Both the position numbers and the translations under genes were made by a program. From assembly GCA_023525975.1 (NCBI GenBank), contig CM042021.1:78871501-78935500 (forward strand): a stretch of DNA of 64,000 nucleotides, in the 5' to 3' direction. How positions within the stretch are numbered: the stretch's first letter is position 1; every line of letters starts with the position of its first letter. Source of the stretch: Smallanthus sonchifolius. Its lineage: Eukaryota; Streptophyta; Magnoliopsida; Asterales; Asteraceae. A model generated the notes under the pieces. That model made no database searches. It was not told the DNA's origin and worked only from the letters and a program-made list of their open reading frames with translations. Shown one piece after another: positions 1 to 8,398 of this stretch.

Positions 1-389
1 TGATAGAATGTTGAATTAATGATGATTAAGTGTTTGTATGATGTTAGACACTTGAATAAACACCAAATTAACCTAATAATAATTATTGAATGAAAAATTA
101 GTGTTAATGTAAGGATAATGAAACTCAAGTAGGTGAGTTTGGGGTGAAAGAGGGTGTTTGGATATGAGTATAACTCAAACGGGTCAGTTTGGGTTGGAAA
201 TGGGAAATTGGGTTGTGAACCAATTAAAATGTGATTTTGATGTATGTTAGATTACTAAACTAGATGAATGTGTTTAGGTAATCAAATTGCAAAACGTGAA
301 GTGGAATCGGGACCTTCAAATCCACAAGGTAAGTGCTTTTGCACTTACTTAGTAATTGATGATAAATTGTGTTATCTGCAATGTTGTAT

Positions 390-441
390 GCATAATGTGT
401 TAAGTTGCATAATGTGTTAAGTTGCATAATGTGTTATGTTG
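390..441 (+). repeat. 17-bp tandem repeat, three copies
   Basis: The unit GCATAATGTGTTAAGTT occurs three times in a row; the last copy reads ...TTATGTT. It is a minisatellite internal to the element A LTR. Confidence 0.85.
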
Positions 442-500
442 TATGAATGTGTATAAAAGTGCATGAATAAGTGAAACAATGTAGTTATAGTATTAATACT

Positions 501-618
501 ATAATGGATATGTGGATATGGAGTTATGGTCTAAGTACCATAATAGATATGTGGATATGAAGTTATGATCTAAGAATCATAATGGAAATGTGGTGATGAA
601 GTTATGGCCTATGTGTCC
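501..618 (+). repeat. 39-bp degenerate tandem repeat, three copies
   Basis: Units begin with ATAATGGATATGTGG near 501, 540 and 579. The first two match closely and the third is more diverged. It is a local expansion inside the LTR. Confidence 0.8.
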
Positions 619-1092
619 TAATGGAAATGGAAATGTGATAAGCATGAATATGAAACGAAAAGGGTGAAACTTGTAGGTGAATATGCAAGTGATAGGTTGC
701 CTAATGACAAATTGGGTGGAAACGGGTCAAATGGGTGAATGGGTGAAACAAGTAGAATTTTACTTGTTTGTTATGTTTTATCTTCATTACTAATGGTGAC
801 ATGTTTATGTGGTTATGTAGGAAAAGCTCCGATGTAGTCCAAGTCAAGTCCAAGGCGTTGGCGGATTCTCGTATGTGTAAATGGTTGATTTTGGGATGCG
901 TATTGAAATCCTCGAAAGGGGTGTGAATTTGGGACAACAATTGATGTTTTGTTGATATTGTGGTGTATGTATACTTTTGGTCAAAATCTCAGGTGTTTGG
1001 GAATTTTTGGTGTCATGTTAAAATGGAAAAGTTGGAAAAAATGGCTAAGTGTTGAAATCTGCAGGTCCAGGAAACTCACTGGAAATTTGGTG

Positions 1093-1228
1093 CCTCGCGG
1101 TATGCGAAGAACCAGGTTGGTTTCTCTCACGGTACATGAGGGACCTGGATTCTGGCTTGGCTTTCTGAGGCTCCCCCGCGGTATGCGAGGGGATGGGGCC
1201 TGGTCTCTCGCGGTACGCGAGGGACCTT
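1093..1228 (+). repeat. CG-rich hairpin array in the 5' LTR of A
   Basis: Four copies of a CTCGCG-GTA-CGCGAG-type palindrome are spread over 135 bp near the LTR end. Several are damaged by C-to-T or G-to-A changes, for example GCGGTATGCG and CACGGTACATGAG. The 3' LTR copy at 43949-44083 keeps intact versions. Confidence 0.8.
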
Positions 1229-1309
1229 AAAAAAAACTTTGGGATAAATGCTTCCGCGCGTTTTAGATGTTTATTATAATCGGTGTTTTAAAAGTAGGGT
1301 GTTACAACT

Positions 1310-1321
1310 TGGTATCAGAGC
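1310..1321 (+). promoter_or_regulatory. Primer-binding site of element A
   Basis: TGGTATCAGAGC is the usual plant LTR-retrotransposon site complementary to the 3' end of initiator tRNA-Met. It starts three bases after the LTR end, so minus-strand DNA synthesis would begin here. Confidence 0.9.
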
Positions 1322-1816
1322 GATGGTTTGAGGGATTTAGTGTGCGAGGCACCAAACTCAAACCGGATGCTCTTGATATGGGGGAAATGATACGAGAATC
1401 CATGAAGGACTTGACTAAGACTCGAAGCTTACGGAAATGAAAGGTTAGTAATGTTATGATTAATGTTGTTACATAAGGTATATATGTATATGTATGATTG
1501 AATGACAAAGTGTTATGTGAGCCGAAACTTGTTTTGTGATTTGTTATATGAATATGATAATTACACTTGGGCATAACATATTATTAAACATGTCTGGCCA
1601 ATATGATTAATAAGACGAGATGTGCAAGGGTCTTTATGATAACCATATGACAATGAACATTTGCGAGGATTAGGTGAAGGTGATTATATATGTATGTATG
1701 TATATAGGTAGATATATATATACTTATTACACATAAGAGTGTAAGTGTGATGGATACCTTAGGTATTGAAAGTGTAAGGATGTTAAGGTGATTTTGTTCT
1801 AATTCTCAGCTAAGAG
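1322..1816 (+). other. Untranslated leader of element A
   Basis: This lies between the primer-binding site and the gag start. It holds an AT-rich TATG/TATA microsatellite near 1684-1722 and no ORF I would support. Unlike elements B, C and D, this leader has no additional ORF before gag. Confidence 0.6.
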
Positions 1817-2244
1817 ATGACAGACGATGAGAATAGGGAACCGTTGGATCCAAGAATCCAAGATATGATTAAGGAAGAAGTGGCCAAGGCTTTTAAGCAA
1901 GCCACAACTCTGTTGATGGAAGAAATGAGAGGGGCTATTAAGCTTGCTCTCGAGGAAGTATCGAAAGAGAAAGAGAAGGAACCTCAAGGTTGTACTCTTA
2001 AGGAGTTCATGGTAATCAAGCCAAAGGATTATAACGGGCAAGTGGACCAGATCCTTAGCCACAGGTGGATATGGAATCCAACTTTGAAACGACTAAATGT
2101 AAGCCCGAAGACAGGGTGATGTTCAGTGTGCCACTGTTGACTGGGATGACAAAGGAATGATTGTTGAATCTCCGAAAGGAGAGGGGTGATTTGGGTGTGA
2201 CCTCCATGACTTGGGAGGAATTTAAGGCGGATTTTCTGAAATAC
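1817..2244 (+). pseudogene. gag: gag of element A, N-terminal part
   Basis: An ATG at 1817 opens a lysine/glutamate-rich, helical N-terminus that runs straight into the gag core motif CTLKEF...KPKDYNG. There is no intron here, unlike elements C and D. The frame is lost near 2060-2100. Recognisable gag continues in another frame (SMTWEEFKADFLKY), with TGG-to-TGA damage near 2157. At 2244 gag is cut by element B and resumes at 42797. Structural capsid/nucleocapsid protein of a Ty3/gypsy element; inactive. Confidence 0.85.
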
Positions 2245-2508
2245 TGTCACACCCCAACCAACGGCGGAATACGTCGGGGCGGGACATGTAGACTGTTCAA
2301 TTTTGAGTTATCAGGCAGTGTGGCACAAAAATTATTGAATATTGTATCATGTAGTGTAATTACTTATGATAGCATATAGAAATATTCACACACGGATAAA
2401 TCATATAGTATGTAGTAGCATGGCATTGTATGGGTGTCCTAAGGTTATAGTCTAGGTCAGAAGTGTCTAATAACCTAATTCCCTATAACCAAGGCTCTGA
2501 TACCAATC
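2245..2508 (-). repeat. Extra LTR stub plus PBS-side fragment of B
   Basis: The first 55 bases repeat the first 55 bases of the LTR at 2509. Then a jump leads to 2307-2508, which matches the PBS-side internal sequence at 19797-19997, including GGCTCTGATACCA. The stub is therefore what remains of another LTR-internal unit after a deletion. The junction carries filler at 2295-2309. Confidence 0.85.
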
Positions 2509-3904
2509 TGTCACACCCCAACCGACGGCGGAATACGTCGGGGTGGGACATGTAGACTGTTCATGAGCACAAGGTTGACTAAATTGAAATATATTAATCA
2601 TTCAAATTCATTGCATAGATCCAAAACAACTCAAAATTTAACCAAGTACATAAAATGAAATACATAAATCCTTTATTAAAATTAACTAGGTCCAAAACTT
2701 ATGTGTAGCAAGTCTTGATCAAAATCACACATTAGCACCTGAAACATGAATAAAATAAGGTCAACTAAAAAGTTGGTGAGCATACACAGGTTTGTACATA
2801 GATAGTATATATAGATGTGAATAAACAAATCCTTACATAACATGATAAAATAAGGCATTTATGGGGAGTAACTATTGTGTAACCAAAGTACAATCAAACC
2901 TTTGTAACTAGCATGCAAATTGTGTTGTCGGTAACAATCACCCCAATATGGGTGGGTTTGTCAGACTCAATTGATCTATCATTGTTTACCATCGGCTTAT
3001 TAGTTAATGATTGCAAATGAAATTTGTACACAAAAAGTCAACACGTATAGCACTCAAACATAAAGCTCAAATTTTGCACACATGAATGTAAATAGGATTT
3101 ATGTTTTGTGTAGTTTGTGTAAGTGTAAATAGTTGTGTGTATAGCGTTCATGTTTCACCCCAAAAGTGTAAAAGAGTAAAAAGGGCTATGTAATACTCAC
3201 CTTGAAACGAGTAGCTTGGAAGTCACACAAGTATGTTGTTGTTGCATAAACGTTCTAGCTATTCACAAGATTAACCTATGTTTGATGGATTGTGGGTATT
3301 AATGATTTGTACGAAATGAATAAAGGATTCCTAATGCGAAAAGGGATTGATGTGGGTGTCCTTATTTTAATAAGAGAATAATTATTTGAGTTTCAGATAC
3401 TATTTATGTAAATCTTGATAAATAAATTGTATTTTAAATTTGAATCGATGGATGAACAAATAAATGGTTTTCCTTTGTTTGTGATTAAATAAATAATTAA
3501 AGAGAAAGTTAAATAGTTGACTAAATACCAAATAACAAATGGATAAATAATACCTTTATTTATTTAGTTTGATTCCCAAATATTTTCTTTGTGTAAAATA
3601 ATGATCTAATTAGTTTATAATCAAAATTAAAGTATAAAATTGATTTAATGATTTCATCTAAATTACATTATTTAAAAGGATGTACAATTCTTTACAAGAA
3701 AATAACTTTTTATAAAATGCTCTTATTTATTTTCCAATTACAATTTATAATTTAGGGATTTTAATTAAACAATGTGTTAAAGTATTTGTTTTAAATATAT
3801 TAGGATTTATTAGTTCACATCCTAATAATACTAAATAAAATGGTTTCTCTTGGACTTTAACAAAAATTAACTTGGTAAAACTGATCTGGATATTCAGTGG
3901 TTTA

Positions 3905-4707
3905 TGTAGGATCGTGAGAATACAAGATGGTTCTGTTCTTAGTTGAGGTTGGCGGAAACAAAATCAACTACACAATTTATAATCAAGTAAACACAAAGAA
4001 TACTGATAAACACTGTTGTATTAAGCTTTTGTGAATGCAAAGATTACAAGTGAGAAACTCAATGAATAAGTATGACAAGCACTACTAGCACTATCAAGAC
4101 ACACTTACAATGAAGTGGCAACTCAGTATTTATAGTAACTTAGAATCAAGACAGACCCTTGATTCTAAGGATCAGATCGAACACAAGCCGTTGATCTTAT
4201 TTACTAATTTACATTACACGTAAAGGCTAATCTAGTTAACATTACTGAAACGTTTTCTTTATTCATGATTGTTTGCATGCTTGGAGAAGTGTATTGTTGT
4301 CCGTCATTGGTTGACCATAGCGGTTCCTTCTGCTTTGAGTCTGTCAGTTGCTTTTGCAGAAAGGTGTCAGAGACGCTTGGCCTGGATAGTCAGCTGCAAC
4401 GTTTGGTCTTCAGTGAATAAGGCTATCAGCTGCAAAGAGTGAAGGTTGCTGCTGGTAAGCCTATCAGCAGCAAACATGGAAGACCGCTGCTGATAAGCCT
4501 ATCAGCAGAAACTTGTGCAGAATGCTGCTGATAAGCCTATCAGCAGCAATAAGTGTTGAATGCTGCTGATAAGCCTATCAGCAGCAACAAGTGTTGAATG
4601 CTGCTGATAAGCCTATCAGCAGCAACAAGTGTTGAATGCTGCTGATAAGCCTATCAGCAGCATTTGTACTTAGAATAATTTGGTAGCAATCAGTCTTTGG
4701 TTCTACA
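3905..4707 (-). repeat. 3' LTR of copia-1 (803 bp)
   Basis: It pairs with 14540-15304. The 38-bp length difference equals one hairpin repeat unit (six copies here, five there). A TATA box (CTATAAATAC on the minus strand) lies near 4127-4136. Confidence 0.93.
4446..4662 (-). repeat. Hairpin tandem array in copia-1 3' LTR
   Basis: There are six copies of a unit of about 38 bp centred on GCTGCTGATA-AGCC-TATCAGCAGC, a perfect 10-bp inverted repeat with a 4-nt centre. It lies in the U3 region upstream of the TATA box in the element's sense. Confidence 0.9.
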
Positions 4708-4719
4708 AACTCCCCCTAG
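4708..4719 (-). promoter_or_regulatory. Polypurine tract of copia-1
   Basis: On the minus strand TCTAGGGGGAGTT abuts the LTR start TGTAGAACC. This is the usual plus-strand DNA priming site. Confidence 0.85.
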
Positions 4720-4741
4720 ACTGATGCAACCAAAAATTCTT

Positions 4742-6820
4742 CTAATCACTTTGCTGCTGAAGCTTTTGCATGTGGCTGACTATCCTTTCAACCTCATAGC
4801 CTCTTGGATCCTTGCTGGGATTGTTCAGTGGAAGTTCAGACAGAGTCTTGATGTCTTTGTGTTGCATTTTGTAGATTGCTTTGCTTGAACATCTCATCTG
4901 CTGCTTCTTTACATCAGTCAGTGTGAACTCATCCAAATCAGCATTGTAGGTCCAAGATACAAATGGAGAGTGGGACTTGAGTGGTTTGATGTTTATGATC
5001 ACATCTTTGCTAGGGTTGAAGTAGTGTTTGATTGCTAGCACAAGACGTTTCCCACTCTCATTTGCAGGCTCATTAGCTTCACCCAGCTCTAAAATTCTTT
5101 GAAGATCAGAATCAGGTAGTTGCAGAACCTCATCAACAGACCTGTAAGTGGATCTTCTTCTTTCAGTTCTCCCCCTGAAGATCTCAAACACTTGATCTTG
5201 TGAATTGTGGAACCAGTTAACTATATTTCTTGAGTCTTCTGGTTTAGGAGTGGGTTTGGGTATCTTCAAGGGAGGCTGTTGATGAGTGGGAGCTGGGTGG
5301 GATGACTTGGACTTTTTGGGTGGAGGAGTGGAAGGTTTGGGGAGGAGAGTGGAAGGATGATGGACTGAGGAAGAGGTAGGTGAGGGAGAAGGCTTGGGTT
5401 TCTTTGTCTTTGGTTCTTTATCTTCTTTGATAAGTACCCTTTTCTTGGAGCCCTTCTTCCCTAGTCTTTCTTCCTCATCCTTTTTAACTTTAAAGTAGAG
5501 GGCTTGCAGGTTCATGAAATTCATAGGACCTAGCCTCTTTCCACTATCTCCTCTGGCCTTAAGGAAGTCAATCATGACCTTCCTTTCTTCATGGGTCCTT
5601 TTATTGAAGGCAATGGTCTTTTTGGACTGTTGTTTGGCTTTTTCTTCTTCTTCAGCCTTTTTCTTCTTTGCCAACTGACCTTGCTGACCCATGAAGGCTC
5701 TATAGATCTCTTTGTTTGAAAGTTTTTCAAGGTAGTCTTCATCCTCACCTTGAGAGATCAGAGCTTCAGTCCACTCCTCCCTTAATTCTTTTGCTAATTT
5801 AGAATCAGTGATTCTAAACTTAGCATCTTCCTTCCTTTTCTCTTTAGCTTCTTCTTCTTCTTTTGCAAACTGTTCCTGCAACTGTCTAGTAAGTTGTTCA
5901 TCTTCCTCAACTTGAGACCCTGCAAGGACTTTTACCTTCATTTCATCCAGCTGTTTGGCATACAGCTGGATTGTCTGTTGTCTGAGAAGAATGGCTGCCT
6001 TTCTATCTTCATGCCTTTGTTTTTGAGCCATCTCTTCAGCCAACTCTTCTTCTTCTCTTTTCCTTCTTCTCTCTTCTTTCTCTTTCTTTTCCTTTTGCAA
6101 CCTCTCTTCATCCTCTTTTGTCATGATGCCCTTCCCTTTATTAACATTGGATGCCTCTGCTCTGGCTTCACTGATCACAGAAACAGCTGATTGTTGTGAT
6201 GTTGGGATCTCTGCCTCGGCTTCATTGGCAATTTGAGATGTGAATAGGGGAAGGTCATCGTCTTCATCAAGTTGATACTCAGGACCTTCTATTTCTCTCA
6301 GTTTTTCTTTGATAGTTGATCTTGACTCATAAGCTGCAGTGCAGATGTTAACTCGAGGGGAAGCTGAGTCAGTGTCAGTGTCAGAGTTTGACACATATAC
6401 TGCCTCAGTAATTCTTCCTACTTGTTCAAGTTTGGCTCTGACAGTATCTATCATTGCCTGGCTTTCAAGTGAGTTGACATTGCAGATGTTTGTTCTGAGC
6501 TGATAGATCTTGAAGAGAAAGTCTGAGGGCAGATGAAGGATGTTTCTGGTGTTGATGATGAGAGAGGAGCCGTTGCTGAGCAGAAAAGTGTGGTCAAGAG
6601 ACTTAGTGCTCACCCAACCTAGCACATCCAAGTCCTTGACCAGGAAGGCATACAGGAATCTTCGAAGGCCCAGAACTTCTTCTTCAGTGAGAAGACTGCT
6701 CCTTGTTATTTCAAGATTGCTAGGAGTCAGTCTTCTTTCTGCGGCCGCCGAGGATTCAGGATAAGCTACCCGATGTGCTGCTTGTAGGAATTTTTGGAAC
6801 CTGGGTAGATTATCCTCCAT
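4742..6820 (-). pseudogene. copia-1 additional ORF, C-terminal part (692 aa)
   Basis: It lies after RNase H, where SIRE-type elements carry an extra 'env-like' ORF; its function is unknown. Residues 1-130 look globular and helical. Residues about 230-470 are a highly charged Lys/Glu-rich coiled coil. Residues about 475-555 are a Pro/Lys/Ser linker. The last 140 or so residues include VDEVLQLPDSDLQRILELG and a basic end. I see no signal peptide or membrane segment, so an envelope role is not supported. The frame matches that of 7025-8242. A 14-bp tandem duplication (6875-6902) and an extra C separate the two, so both are pieces of one ancestral ORF. The breaks make it a pseudogene unless they are assembly errors. 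Confidence 0.75.
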
Positions 6821-7024
6821 CAGGTCATGGAACCTGCCAATGGCAAGTTCAGCTGAGAGATCTGCTGAAGTGTTGATGCAGTCAGTTAGATGCAGTCAGT
6901 TAGATGCAGTTCTAGGACTTGGAGGGCATTGAGAGAGTTCCAGTTCAGTTCTTCTACTCCGCTGAACTCCCATCCAATCCAAAACCTCTCAGCTAATCCA
7001 TCATACCCCCAAGCTAGAATAGAG

Positions 7025-8242
7025 TCAAACTCTAGCTTCTTTGAAGATTTGGGGGGTAGTGGATTGACCTATGATGGCTGCTGCTTGTGGAAGGATGCTG
7101 AATGATGCATTTGTTTGTTCTGTGTCTTCAGCATCATTCAGCATTTCATCGACAGCCCTGACGACCAACTGCCAGTCTTCAGATATTTCTTCGTCTTTGT
7201 TATCTGGGGCTGGCAGGTCATGAACTTGGACAAAAGCTGGCTTGTATTGTGAGCTTTGAAGTACAAAATGCTCTTGAATCCAGTCGTCAAGACTGTCTGT
7301 ATCATCTTCCATAGAAACCATCTCCCCCTTTTTGGTTGCATCAGCAGAGAGGTAAGCATCAGTTTGGGTGCCTACTGATACAAGAGAGGGAGAGGCTAAA
7401 GTTGGGCATTGATGGGCTTCATGCATAGCGACTTGGTGTCTTAGTTTGGACATTTCAGCCTCTAGCATAGCCACCCTGGCCGTCAATTCCATGTTATGAA
7501 GTTTCAGTCTGTCCTCATCCACAGTTGTGGAATCCTTGGACCCAGATGGGGCCGTAGGCCTAGCCTCAGCATCCCCATCACCCGCGGTTTCTTGGCGCCT
7601 GGGATTCCTCTCAGTGAAGGGAGTTTCCAAGGAAACACCCTCACCGTGAGTTGCCATGGTTGAGGTCTTAAAGATGTTGTCACTGTCCTCCTGGTCAGTT
7701 GATGGACCAGCAGTAGTGACAGCCTCGTCCACATCCACTCTGTCAAAACTCCCAGAGTGGACCTTCAAGGGTGAGGAACTTGGGATGGGTGTTTCGGAAG
7801 CAAGACCAATCAGTACCTCCTTGATAGTGGTAGTTGGAGAAGGTACATCACTTTGGTCAGGTTCCTCTACACTTAAGTTCAAAGAAGAGAGGAATGGCTC
7901 GAAGGGCTGTTCTATGGATCCGGGAAGTGATCCTAATCCTAATAGAGAGACTTCCGAAGGAGTCTCCCTAGCAATGTGGCTTTCCCTTATGATATTCTCA
8001 CTAGAATGTTGTGATTCTGAGTGAGGGATGTTGGCTTGGGTTTGGGCCTTGGAGGCAAGAGAAGAAGGAGTTCTCTTGCCCCTCTTCCTTGTATACTTGG
8101 CTGCAACCGGGGCCCCGTGTTCCGGTTGAGCAATCAAACTGGGGGTGAGTAATGTATGTGCCTGTGCATCCTCAGTGGAATGCACAGGGGTTCGATCAAG
8201 GGAATTGCTGCTGAAAGCCTTAAAGCTATCCGCAGGAAACAT
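7025..8242 (-). pseudogene. copia-1 additional ORF, N-terminal part (405 aa)
   Basis: ATG at 8242 begins a Ser/Thr/Pro-rich, largely low-complexity protein. A coiled coil lies around residues 245-280 (KLHNMELTARVAMLEAEMSK). An acidic segment follows. It stops at 7025 shortly after a run of six C on the coding strand (7051-7056). Removing one C opens a frame that continues across 7024-6900 towards the ORF at 6820. No catalytic motif or known domain is recognised. Confidence 0.75.
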
Positions 8243-8398
8243 GTACCTACTGATAACTTAAAGCTATCAGTGGCAAAACTTTTGCTGCTGATGCTTTTAC
8301 CTGTCAGCAGCTGAAGGACAAAAATGCTGCTGACCCATAACTTTTATTTACAACAAGAGACAAAAATGCACATTTTAAGGAGAAACTTGAGATGGATT
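8243..8398 (-). other. Spacer between copia-1 pol and additional ORF
   Basis: This short spacer carries loose versions of the LTR hairpin motif: ACTGATA...TATCAGT (8257-8279) and GCTGCTGA...TCAGCAGC (8294-8321). No clear TATA box is seen. Confidence 0.6.

Larger units (their letters stand above)
329..820 (+). other. Candidate intron inside the LTR of element A
   Basis: A near-perfect plant 5' splice site (ACAAG|GTAAGTG) lies at 329. A CTAAT branch-like motif at 790-794 is followed 26 nt later by TTATGTAG|G, ending at 820. The donor is embedded in a perfect hairpin (GTAAGTGC-TTTT-GCACTTAC, 329-348). The 17-bp and 39-bp tandem repeats lie inside. Splicing is inferred only. A TATAAAA string at 452-458 inside it is an alternative promoter reading. 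Confidence 0.4.
1..1306 (+). repeat. 5' LTR of gypsy element A (start outside window)
   Basis: The stretch ends in GGGTGTTACA directly before a primer-binding site at 1310. Its last 431 bases (876-1306) recur at 43731-44160, which marks it as an LTR. No TG start matching the TGTTACA end is visible, so the LTR begins before base 1. Tandem repeats, a possible intron and CG-rich hairpins inside it are listed separately. The rest is non-coding AT-rich sequence. Short ORFs here are chance. Confidence 0.85.

Noticed and set aside
4742..8242. A retroviral-type envelope gene after copia-1 pol
   Set aside because: No signal peptide, transmembrane segment or cleavage motif is visible. The protein is mostly coiled coil and low complexity.
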